A stretch of DNA of 64,000 bases, taken from the NCBI RefSeq assembly GCF_000091325.1, contig NC_014012.1, positions 2,088,823 to 2,152,822 of the forward strand. The letters run 5' to 3'. A program made the translations under genes and the position numbers. Every line of letters begins with the position of its first letter. Within the stretch, counting starts at the first letter, position 1. Source of the stretch: Shewanella violacea DSS12. GTDB lineage: Bacteria; Pseudomonadota; Gammaproteobacteria; Enterobacterales; Shewanellaceae. The notes beneath the pieces were generated by a model. It did not search any database. It was not told the origin of the DNA and saw only the letters and a list, made by a program, of their open reading frames with translations. Shown here piece after piece: positions 22,248-30,454 of this stretch.

Positions 22248-24644
22248 CTATGATTTTATATAAGGCAATGAAACCAAGATCTCTACGCCTGAACTGACTA
22301 ATTCTGCGCCAGATTTACTGTTTGTGGCAGGCGTCTGTAGATCTCTTGCCTTGATGGAACCTTGGTGGAAATCAGTGATAAGCCTAGCGATATAGAGTCC
22401 TAAACCTAAATGAGGCTTATCTTGGGCCTTCTGTCGGCGTACTGAGACCATAGATTCGAATATTTGCTCTGCCATTTTCTCAGGTAATAGAGGACCGAAG
22501 TTCGAAATGGTCAGTTCTGCGTGCCTGTGCTTGGCCGTTAAGGTGACTGTGATGGGGGTATTGTCGGTACTGAATTCTAACGCGTTGGCAATCAGCTTAT
22601 CCATAAGCTGAGCGATATACTCGGGCACACCACTCATGGTTAAGGGGTCTTGTGTGACACAGACTTGAAACTCCTGGTCGGGATAGGTGAGCTGATAACC
22701 TTGCATACAACCCGAAATAACCTTGGACAGAGGAAATATGTCTACTTCCGCTTGAGATAAACTCTCTTCCAGACGTGTGGCTTCGCTCATATTATTGAGG
22801 ATCATATTGAGTCTGCTAACGCCTTCTTCCGCCCGGTCCACATATTTTCGGGTGTCAGGATCTAATTGTTGCAGGCTCAGATGCTCAAGTGAAGAGCGCA
22901 CTACGGCCACTGGGGTTCTCAATTCATGAGATAAGCGTGCAGACATATTCTCCAGATAATGTGTGTATTGGCCCAGACGGCCGACAATGTTGGCGAAACT
23001 TCTAGAGAGATCGCCAATTTCATCTCTGACTTCAGAGCCTTGAATGATTTTTCTAATCCTACCTTGGCTGTCGATGGCTTCTTCGGTTTCATCCCTGAGT
23101 TTTCTTATCCTGCTGGATATACTGGAAGCGAAAAAGAACAGGGCTAAGGTGCCCATGCTCATGATAGTCAAGATGACGTTAAATAATTTCTCCAGCGCCT
23201 TGTTACGCAGGGTTCGGATGCCATGAGTGGTTTCTTCGGCGATGACTACACCCATGACCTTATCGTCAATCCAGATAGGGCTGGCCGCTGCCAATATGAC
23301 GGCTTTATTGTCCGGGGTGAGGCGCCAGGTGGAACCTTGTTTGCCGGCTAGTGCATTTTTTATGTGGCTACCTTCGAGCACTGTTGAGTCCTGCAGGGAG
23401 TCGATAAAATCTTTAGGTGGTGTGGTTAAAATTTTATAATAGAAACGATGCAGGTAGTCCCGCTTAAAATGTCCCCAGAACGAATCATCGGTTTTTTCTT
23501 GGACTGTTTGGGTCCAGACACTTCTACTTGTTCGAATGTCACCGGACTTGGCTAATACTCGTCCATGTTTATCGACCACCCAAATACGCGAACTGTTATG
23601 GCTCATCCCCTTGATGATGCTTTCTATTTCTGGAGAAGGAACCAGCACAGTCCCTAAATTTTTAACATCATCGATAGCGGACGTACCGACAATGGCGTCC
23701 AGAATGCGCGTCTTGTTATCATTGACATCATAGATAGCGAAACCCAGTTTGCTACCAACCATATCCAAGGGCATGCGTATCTCGATGTTGTAACCGACCT
23801 TGGTTTTGACCCACTTTCCCTGAATTTTAAGCTCAGGAGTCACAGGCATCGTTTTTTTAGGGTCTTGGGGCAGCTTATATGAACTCACCCAACCCTCTCT
23901 TTGGGTGGCGATGATATAGCGTTTGAATTCGCCATCGGGGGCCAATGTGGCTATGGTGAGGTGGTCGTTGACATCGATCTTGAGACTGTTAGTGCCACGA
24001 TAGATCACACTTGGATCTGTCACTTCGAAGAAGGCGTAGAGGAAACCTGCATATTTCCCCACCATATGATTGAAACTAATGGTTAATGGGGCGTCGGCTG
24101 AACGTTTAAAGATCTGATGGTTTTCGCCATAACTGATGCTTCTGTGGCGGTAAGAGGCCCAGTCGTTCAGCTTACCATCGAGTTGAATGGCTCCGGCTAA
24201 AGGATATGCATACAGATCGCGTCCCTGTTCTACCTGAGTAAGAAAACTGGCTTGCAAGTCAAAAAGGCTAGGGCGTTCATGTAGCGCAGTAGCCAGTGCC
24301 TGTGTGGTGCCTTCGAGTGTTTTCTCTTGACCGTATCTTAGGTATTTTTCCATCTCCCACACATATTGATAGCATAACCAGGGAAGGCAAAGGAGAAACA
24401 AAGATAAAATAGCGACTTTGGATCTTAGGCCTATGGGTGGATTAAATTTAGATAGCTTGTGTTTCAGGCTCAAAAAAAGGTCGGTCAGCCTGTTAGCTAT
24501 TTTATAGAAGCTGCTCGGGGTTATCTTAGTCAGTTTTTCGGTTAACCAGGCCCAATATCTAGCTATGCCATTTTTAGTCTCGCTAACGATGAGGAAAGCA
24601 TACATAGAGGCTTTAGCTCTTATGTCCAGAAGGCGATATAACAC
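22248..24644 (-). CDS. pdsS: dedicated sortase system histidine kinase PdsS
   Basis: A 798-residue membrane sensor kinase. In order: about 70 cytoplasmic residues, a membrane helix (about 76-94), a large periplasmic region (95-485), a second membrane helix (about 487-508), HAMP, a HisKA domain with His573 in SHELRTP, and a HATPase with N-box ALEFS and G-box HLGLGLY. The periplasmic part begins IQLDGKLNDWASY (154-166), the opening phrase of CBM9/DOMON-like folds, so it may bind a sugar or cell-surface polymer; that is inference. The arrangement matches kinases found with the marine proteobacterial sortase. It is transcribed with the regulator gene, 52 bases upstream. The GTG start is uncertain. 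Confidence 0.9.
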   Translation of the reverse strand: MLYRLLDIRAKASMYAFLIVSETKNGIARYWAWLTEKLTKITPSSFYKIANRLTDLFLSLKHKLSKFNPPIGLRSKVAILSLFLLCLPWLCYQYVWEMEKYLRYGQEKTLEGTTQALATALHERPSLFDLQASFLTQVEQGRDLYAYPLAGAIQLDGKLNDWASYRHRSISYGENHQIFKRSADAPLTISFNHMVGKYAGFLYAFFEVTDPSVIYRGTNSLKIDVNDHLTIATLAPDGEFKRYIIATQREGWVSSYKLPQDPKKTMPVTPELKIQGKWVKTKVGYNIEIRMPLDMVGSKLGFAIYDVNDNKTRILDAIVGTSAIDDVKNLGTVLVPSPEIESIIKGMSHNSSRIWVVDKHGRVLAKSGDIRTSRSVWTQTVQEKTDDSFWGHFKRDYLHRFYYKILTTPPKDFIDSLQDSTVLEGSHIKNALAGKQGSTWRLTPDNKAVILAAASPIWIDDKVMGVVIAEETTHGIRTLRNKALEKLFNVILTIMSMGTLALFFFASSISSRIRKLRDETEEAIDSQGRIRKIIQGSEVRDEIGDLSRSFANIVGRLGQYTHYLENMSARLSHELRTPVAVVRSSLEHLSLQQLDPDTRKYVDRAEEGVSRLNMILNNMSEATRLEESLSQAEVDIFPLSKVISGCMQGYQLTYPDQEFQVCVTQDPLTMSGVPEYIAQLMDKLIANALEFSTDNTPITVTLTAKHRHAELTISNFGPLLPEKMAEQIFESMVSVRRQKAQDKPHLGLGLYIARLITDFHQGSIKARDLQTPATNSKSGAELVSSGVEILVSLPYIKS

Positions 24645-24696
24645 AAGCGATACTCTTTATTTAAACATTATCAGCGGCTTGAATATTCAGCCGAGT

Positions 24697-25389
24697 TTAC
24701 CCCTGTGGGTCCCATCGATATCCCATACCATAAACTGTATCTATGCAGTCGAAATCTGAGTCGAGAGCTAGGAATTTCTTACGGATCCGTTTCACATGGG
24801 AGGTGATGGTGCTGTCATCGACGAAAATCTTCGCTTCCTGCATCAATTCTTGTCGGTTTCTCACATGACCCGGGCGTTTCGCCAGTGCATGCACCATCCA
24901 GAATTCCGTCACTGTGAGTTCGATATGCGTCTTGTTCCAATACACTTGCATGCGGTTGATGTCGATAACCAGTTTATCTCTTTCTAGTAGGTTTTCATCG
25001 GACAGCTCTTTACCTTGCAGCTCTGCACGGCGAAATAGGGCTGCTAGTCTGGCAATTAGGTGTGGGAAGCTGACATCTTTACTCAGGTAATCATCGGCGC
25101 CCAACCTGAGTCCGCAGACGGTATCAAAATCACTGTCTCTGGCGGTTAAAAAGATAATGGGCAGATTACTCGACATGGCCCTGAGGGACTGACAAAGGGT
25201 AAATCCACCGTCAATTTCATCCTCGAGTCCGATATCTATGATTGCCAGATCCGGGAGACGAGTCATAAAAGCCTGCATAGCCGTAGGACGATTAGCATAG
25301 GCTTGGACACTGTAGCCTTGCTGTTGCAGTACTTCTTTATAGTTTTCGCGAATGGCGACTTCATCTTCAACGATGGCGATGCGTTTCAT
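24697..25389 (-). CDS. pdsR: dedicated sortase system response regulator PdsR
   Basis: A 230-residue OmpR/PhoB-type response regulator. The receiver domain has the acidic pocket VEDE near the N-terminus, the phospho-acceptor in LAIIDIGLED, and conserved LTARDSD and SKDV (Lys). The C-terminal winged helix ends with TSHVKRIRKKF and DTVYGMGYRW. I start at the ATG at 25389, with AAAGG 9 bases upstream; a TTG three codons earlier is an alternative. It is the likely partner of the adjacent kinase and is divergent from the OmpA-like, substrate and sortase genes that it presumably controls. Confidence 0.92.
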   Translation of the reverse strand: MKRIAIVEDEVAIRENYKEVLQQQGYSVQAYANRPTAMQAFMTRLPDLAIIDIGLEDEIDGGFTLCQSLRAMSSNLPIIFLTARDSDFDTVCGLRLGADDYLSKDVSFPHLIARLAALFRRAELQGKELSDENLLERDKLVIDINRMQVYWNKTHIELTVTEFWMVHALAKRPGHVRNRQELMQEAKIFVDDSTITSHVKRIRKKFLALDSDFDCIDTVYGMGYRWDPQG

Positions 25390-25398
25390 GACTCTCAA

Positions 25399-25659
25399 CC
25401 TTTAAAATCAATTATCGTAACTGAGTTAATCGATAATCGTTCGGCAACTTACTCTAGTGCCGGTGAACCCTGTGGAGTGTGACTATACAGTAAAACAACA
25501 AGGTAAAAAGCCCACTTAAGCGATTGCCTTTTTGTTGCCACAATTGATACCCGCATTGCCATTTTTTATCCCCGTCAAAGTCATCTCTATGGGTTTTAAT
25601 CTTCATATTGAATTGAAGCGCAGTTAACTCCTCGCTCAGTGAACACCTAAATAAGGTTA
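25399..25659. promoter_or_regulatory. divergent promoter region of the sortase locus
   Basis: This 260-base gap separates the regulator-kinase genes (-) from the OmpA-like, substrate and sortase genes (+), and should hold both promoters. I see no clear direct repeats of the kind bound by OmpR-type regulators, and no small gene with a ribosome site. The role is inferred from position only. Confidence 0.45.
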
Positions 25660-25680
25660 ATGACAGTAGGGATGAATAAA

Positions 25681-26418
25681 ATGAACAAGCAACTGATAGC
25701 CGCATTAGTGATGAGCTCATTAACAGTGTCGAATATGGGCTATGCATCAGAGATTGAAAATCCCAGAGAGCACCAAGAAGAGTTGATCGGCGTGGGCTCT
25801 GGAATATTTCTTGGCGCCGTAGTGGGCGGCCCCATTGGCGCTATCATAGGGGCGTTTACCGGAGGGATTATCGGTAAGTTGGTTGGAGATGATACTGAGA
25901 TGGAATCTCAACAGCTAAAGTTAACCGAGCAAGCATCCACCATTAACCTGCTTAATGAAGATAATCAGTCACTGGCGATCATCTCTAATCAGTATGAGTC
26001 GCTGCAAGATGAACTGACCGAACTCAGATTGGCTAGGCAGCAGAAATTGACCGAATTAGAGCTGGGCTTAAATATTCAATTTAAGACAGGTTCCTCTCAG
26101 TTAGAGACACATTTTCAGCCGCAATTGGATGAACTCGCGAGTGTACTGCGGATATCTAATGACCTTAGATTAGATCTCATGGGATATGCCGATCGACGGG
26201 GAGAGTCGACTTACAATCAGGCTCTGTCAGAGCAGAGAGTTGCCGAGGTAAAGAGCTATCTACTCACTAAGGGAGTGGATGAGAAAAAGTTAGCTGCGAG
26301 TGCCTATGGTGCTAGTGCTCCGCTAACTGCTGAGCAGAGCTTTGAGAATGACTTCTTCGATCGCAGGGTCACGATTAGATTTGTGTCACAAGATACGACC
26401 CTTGCTGCCAATCATTAA
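25681..26418 (+). CDS. pdsO: sortase-associated OmpA-like protein PdsO
   Basis: A 245-residue exported protein. The signal peptide (MNKQLIAALVMSS to GYA) is followed by a glycine zipper (GIFLGAVVGGPIGAIIGAFT, about 40-59). A coiled-coil stretch rich in Gln and Leu follows (about 78-125), then an OmpA C-terminal peptidoglycan-binding domain (LMGYADRRGESTYNQALSEQ, about 160-180). This domain set is that of the OmpA-like member of dedicated sortase loci. In-frame ATGs also occur at 25660 and 25672; I chose 25681 for the signal peptide and the AGGG site 10 bases upstream. It probably tethers the system to peptidoglycan. The next gene starts 29 bases later. Confidence 0.88.
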   Translation: MNKQLIAALVMSSLTVSNMGYASEIENPREHQEELIGVGSGIFLGAVVGGPIGAIIGAFTGGIIGKLVGDDTEMESQQLKLTEQASTINLLNEDNQSLAIISNQYESLQDELTELRLARQQKLTELELGLNIQFKTGSSQLETHFQPQLDELASVLRISNDLRLDLMGYADRRGESTYNQALSEQRVAEVKSYLLTKGVDEKKLAASAYGASAPLTAEQSFENDFFDRRVTIRFVSQDTTLAANH

Positions 26419-26446
26419 TCGGTTTTCATTAAAAAGGAATATAAAG

Positions 26447-28690
26447 ATGAGAACAGGTTCGGGTCTAGATAATGTAAGTGTCCAAGCCCCTCTGATGAGG
26501 AGAGTTCACTTTGCCATATCCGGGATAGCCATAGTGCTGGCATCTTGGATAAATGTGGCACAAGCCTTAGATGCTGTTGAGATAACTCATGGGAGTTTTG
26601 TTTATCATAGCCAAGAAGAAAATAAGCCTCAGGTGGCACAGCCGCTTAACACAGATGTACAGATGAAGGTTTCTGGCTGGATTAATCGGGTCACAGTCAC
26701 CCAGACATTCAGGAATGAGAGTGATTATTGGCTCAATGGCAGCTATTTATTTCCCTTGCCTAATGAGGCTGCCGTGGATCATATGCGCCTGATTGTTGGG
26801 AAAAAGATAATAGAGGGTCAAGTTAGAGAGAGAGAAGAGGCAAGGAAGCAGTTTCAACTGGCTAAGTCTAGAGGTCAAAAAACCAGCCTAGTAGAGCAAT
26901 CTAAGCCTAATATCTTCACCACATCTGTTGCTAACTTAGGCCCAGGTGAAACCTTAGTGGTACAGATAAGCTATCAAGAGCTGGTGAAATATGACAAAGG
27001 TGAGTTTAGCCTCAGATTTCCTATGTTCGTTAAGCCTAGGTACGAGCCAAAAAATCTAGAGGGGAAGGATGATTCCTATCCCTCTACAGAGACAATATTG
27101 GCACAATTTGTTGATTTAAGTTACGGCTATGGAGAGCACAGAGCCCCAGGCTCTAAAGTGAACATAGAGATCGATCTTGATGCTGGCGTAGCGCTCAGTG
27201 AGATAACCAGTGTTTACCATGATATTGATAAGCACTTAGTTACCCATAACCGATATGATCTCAAGTTAGTCAGTGATACGCCAGCCAATAGAGATTTTGT
27301 TCTCAGATGGACACCGGTTTCCGGCAGTGAGCCCGTTGCGGCTATCTATACCCAGCAAGGCCAAACTCATAAGGAAGCAGACAATTCAAAAGAGGCCAGC
27401 GACTATGCACTACTCATGTTGATCCCACCTGAGATCGGGGCGAGCAGCGTAATAGCCAGAGACTTGATACTCGTTATCGACACCTCGGGTTCCATGTCTG
27501 GAGAGGCGATAGTACAAGCTAAGAAGGCCATGGGCTATGCATTAGCCGGATTAGGGGCGCGTGACAGCTTCAATGTGATAGCGTTTAATTCAGATGTACA
27601 CGCCTTATCTGCACAGTCTCTTGCTGCCACGGCAAAAAATATCGGTAGGGCCAATCAGTTTATACGCACCTTAAAGGCCGATGGTGGCACAGAGATGGGC
27701 CCTGCACTGACTCGTGCGCTCGATAATGGCAATCACTCGACTTCTCACCAAGATGAAGAAGATTTTGATTCAGACGGTGTTCGTTTGAAGCAAGTATTGT
27801 TTATGACAGATGGGGCTGTGGCGAATGAGCGAAGTTTGTTCAATCTTATTGAGGATAAAATAGGTCATTCTAGACTGTTCACCATAGGTATTGGCGCGGC
27901 GCCTAACTCTCATTTTATGGAGAGAGCGGCTGAGTTTGGTAAGGGAACTTTCACTTACATTGGCAAGCTAGGTGAGGTGCAGCAGAAAATAGAATCCTTA
28001 CTGTATAAGATTGAGCATCCTCAAGTCACAGATATTGAGCTGCACTATGGCGATGGGACGATTCCCGATCATTGGCCGATCAGTATCCCAGATCTGTATG
28101 CTAATGAACCTCTGTTAGTTGCGATAAAAATGCGCCCCAAGATATACCAGGCTTCGGCCTCTGAGTTAATCGTATCGGGCATGATAGGCGATCAAGATTG
28201 GCATAGCAGCTTGCCCCTTAATGAGCGTAAATCTGCTGCCGGTTTAGATCTTGTTTGGGCCAGAAAGCAGATAGCCGCATTGGAAATGAGTAAAGATGGG
28301 GTTAATCAGGCTAGAGTAAAAAAGCAGGTGACGGCGTTAGGACTCAAATACCATTTGGTGAGTCAGCATACCAGCTTAGTAGCGGTTGAGACCAATTCTG
28401 CCGTGGTGTCAAATTATGCAAGTATGGTGCAAACTACGCCATTTGGCTGGCAAGCCCCAGTGGGCTACTTGCCTCAGACCGGTGGTGAGAGCCGCTTGTT
28501 GATCATGATGGGCATGATTTTACTGGGCTTAGGTTTAGCTTATCTGGCAAGCTTTGGTCTTGATAAGGGAGCAGGCCTTAGACAGGGTATTAGTTTACTT
28601 ATACAGAATAGGTTGAAAAAGGCGTCAATTCAGACAAGAGGCGACTATGGCGACTATGTACATGTGCCAACCAAAGATCTGGAGTCATGA
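26447..28690 (+). CDS. marine proteobacterial sortase target: VIT/vWA protein with LPQTGG signal
   Basis: A 747-residue surface protein, the substrate of the downstream sortase. A hydrophobic N-terminus (to about residue 42) is followed by a VIT domain (about 45-170, with the SVxxxFxN-like VTQTFRNESDYWLNGSYLFP). A von Willebrand A domain has an intact metal site, DTSGSMS (Asp345, Ser347, Ser349). The sorting motif LPQTGG starts at Leu675, followed by a 22-residue membrane helix and an unusually long 42-residue tail. I start at the ATG at 26447, with AGGAAT just upstream; the frame extends 35 codons further into the preceding gene. The vWA/VIT pair suggests metal-dependent adhesion or binding. 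Confidence 0.92.
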   Translation: MRTGSGLDNVSVQAPLMRRVHFAISGIAIVLASWINVAQALDAVEITHGSFVYHSQEENKPQVAQPLNTDVQMKVSGWINRVTVTQTFRNESDYWLNGSYLFPLPNEAAVDHMRLIVGKKIIEGQVREREEARKQFQLAKSRGQKTSLVEQSKPNIFTTSVANLGPGETLVVQISYQELVKYDKGEFSLRFPMFVKPRYEPKNLEGKDDSYPSTETILAQFVDLSYGYGEHRAPGSKVNIEIDLDAGVALSEITSVYHDIDKHLVTHNRYDLKLVSDTPANRDFVLRWTPVSGSEPVAAIYTQQGQTHKEADNSKEASDYALLMLIPPEIGASSVIARDLILVIDTSGSMSGEAIVQAKKAMGYALAGLGARDSFNVIAFNSDVHALSAQSLAATAKNIGRANQFIRTLKADGGTEMGPALTRALDNGNHSTSHQDEEDFDSDGVRLKQVLFMTDGAVANERSLFNLIEDKIGHSRLFTIGIGAAPNSHFMERAAEFGKGTFTYIGKLGEVQQKIESLLYKIEHPQVTDIELHYGDGTIPDHWPISIPDLYANEPLLVAIKMRPKIYQASASELIVSGMIGDQDWHSSLPLNERKSAAGLDLVWARKQIAALEMSKDGVNQARVKKQVTALGLKYHLVSQHTSLVAVETNSAVVSNYASMVQTTPFGWQAPVGYLPQTGGESRLLIMMGMILLGLGLAYLASFGLDKGAGLRQGISLLIQNRLKKASIQTRGDYGDYVHVPTKDLES

Positions 28691-29280
28691 GACGCTCGAG
28701 GGGCTGGCGTATAGGCCTCTGCAGCACTGTCATATTGACCGGAGTGTTACTCTTGGCACAAGGCTCATATATGCAGGCTAAGGCCTATTTCGCACAATAT
28801 CTCATTGAGCAAGCTTGGCGACAAACCTTAGAGGATAAACAACCCCATAAACCTTGGAGTTGGGCCGATACCTATCCTGTGGCAAAAATGACCTTGATGA
28901 CAGCAGATGATCTAGCGCTGGTAGACAGCACATTCTATGTATTGTCTGGTGCATCGGGGAGGAATTTAGCCTTCGGGCCAACTATGGTACAGGGTGGAGG
29001 CTTGCTGACCCAAGGGGGAAACAGGATCATAGCGGGTCATAATGATACGCACTTTTCTGTGCTCAATGGGATTAAACCAGGACGGGTGATAATATTTCAA
29101 GACGCAAATAAACAAAAAAGACAGTACCGAGTATCTTCAACCCAAATAGTACACGAAACTGACAATAGTGCACTTATGCCAAGCTATTATGATCAACTGA
29201 CCCTGATAACTTGTTATCCATTTAATGCGCTACAAACAGGCAGCTCATATCGACTCATAGTGAGGGCGCTGCCTGTATAG
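28687..29280 (+). CDS. class GN sortase (marine proteobacterial type)
   Basis: A 197-residue sortase, a transpeptidase that cleaves between Thr and Gly of an LPxTG-like motif. The N-terminus is a membrane anchor (about residues 8-26). The catalytic residues are in place: His118 in AGHNDTHF, Cys176 in TLITCYPF and Arg189 in SYRLIV. Class GN is the Gram-negative class that typically occurs with one dedicated substrate. The start codon overlaps the stop of the substrate gene (ATGA), so the two are translationally coupled. The stop is only 10 bases from the convergent diguanylate cyclase gene. Confidence 0.94.
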   Translation: MRRSRGWRIGLCSTVILTGVLLLAQGSYMQAKAYFAQYLIEQAWRQTLEDKQPHKPWSWADTYPVAKMTLMTADDLALVDSTFYVLSGASGRNLAFGPTMVQGGGLLTQGGNRIIAGHNDTHFSVLNGIKPGRVIIFQDANKQKRQYRVSSTQIVHETDNSALMPSYYDQLTLITCYPFNALQTGSSYRLIVRALPV

Positions 29281-29290
29281 CGGCTATCTT

Positions 29291-30316
29291 TTAGCTGGGG
29301 ATCGGCATGACCCTGTTTCGGCCTAGGCGTTTTGCCTCGTAGAGAAGTTTGTCCGCTTGCTCTATAAGCTCGGCGCCCTCGAGGTTTTTATTCCATTGTG
29401 CGACGCCGAATGATGCGGTGATCTTATTGATACGAACATCTTTCCTTCTGTCTTTTAGGGTTATTTTTTCCAGCCCACGGCGCATGGCTTCGGCCAAATG
29501 TCGGGAAGAACCAAGTTGGCTCTTAGGTATGATGACAGCAAATTCTTCGCCGCCATATCGATAGAGTTTAGCGCCGTCTCTACAGGATGCCTGTAGTCGC
29601 TTAGCGACCACTTTAAGTACTTGATCGCCTAGCTGATGACCATAGTTATCATTAAATTCTTTGAAATGGTCGATATCCGCGAGTATGAGGCATAAACCGT
29701 CAGGTGATTGGCTCAGGGAGCCTCTAAGATCATTATCGAATGCGCGGCGATTGAATATACCTGTGAGGGCATCGTATAGCATGATTTGTTCAGATTTTTC
29801 TAATTGCTGCTTTAAAGCATTGATCTCTTGTTGGGCTTTACTCAGTTGACCGGTGAAATACTGTGTGCTGGAACGTATGTCGTCGGACTCCTTGACTAAG
29901 CTTCTGACGATACCGAGTACCTTCTCTAAGCTGACGCCTTCCTCTTCGATTCGATTTAATTTATCGAAATTACTGTCGATACGGCGCTGAAATTGTGTGG
30001 CATCAACATTGGTATCTTTGAGAGAGTGAGAGAGCTCAGTGACCATGGCTTCTAGATTCTGTCGCATGTCGAGGACATCGACCTCGATAGGATCTGACAC
30101 GTATTCTCGATATAGCATCTCAGCATTCACGGGCGGGCAGGTATGATGTTGCTCAATAACCGTGTCGAGTCGTTTGTTTAATTCCGGACTTTGTTCTGAG
30201 ACATAGGTATACCAGAGCGCATAATTGGTTGGCGTGGTAGGAATTTGGTGCTTTAACATTAAAGGAACGGCTTTTTTTAAGTTTCTGGCCGCCAGCTTTA
30301 TGATTTCTTTAGACAT
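29291..30316 (-). CDS. GGDEF-domain diguanylate cyclase
   Basis: A 341-residue protein with a C-terminal GGDEF domain whose active site reads RYGGEEF, so cyclic di-GMP synthesis is likely. The usual RxxD product-inhibition site five residues before the motif is absent (RDGA occupies it), implying weaker feedback control. The N-terminal 180 residues are helical and lack membrane segments, with a coiled coil (about 140-175, QQEINALKQQLEKSEQ) leading into the cyclase. The sensory input is unknown. It is transcribed alone and converges on the sortase gene, so a c-di-GMP link to the surface protein is possible but only positional. Confidence 0.9.
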   Translation of the reverse strand: MSKEIIKLAARNLKKAVPLMLKHQIPTTPTNYALWYTYVSEQSPELNKRLDTVIEQHHTCPPVNAEMLYREYVSDPIEVDVLDMRQNLEAMVTELSHSLKDTNVDATQFQRRIDSNFDKLNRIEEEGVSLEKVLGIVRSLVKESDDIRSSTQYFTGQLSKAQQEINALKQQLEKSEQIMLYDALTGIFNRRAFDNDLRGSLSQSPDGLCLILADIDHFKEFNDNYGHQLGDQVLKVVAKRLQASCRDGAKLYRYGGEEFAVIIPKSQLGSSRHLAEAMRRGLEKITLKDRRKDVRINKITASFGVAQWNKNLEGAELIEQADKLLYEAKRLGRNRVMPIPS

Positions 30317-30454
30317 AAACCTTCCTGAATTAATACCAATCTAACTAGGTATAAGCACTAATTTTAGTCGGTAAATGAGAGCTTAGTGAATGAGGGTAAT
30401 TAAACAGCTGCCAGAAGGGGAAATATTATCCTTCCGGCGCCGATTAATCAGTGA

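Noticed and set aside
26342..26446. 35-codon N-terminal extension of the sortase substrate
   Set aside because: It overlaps the end of the OmpA-like gene. The ATG at 26447 has a good AGGAAT site and gives a normal exported N-terminus.
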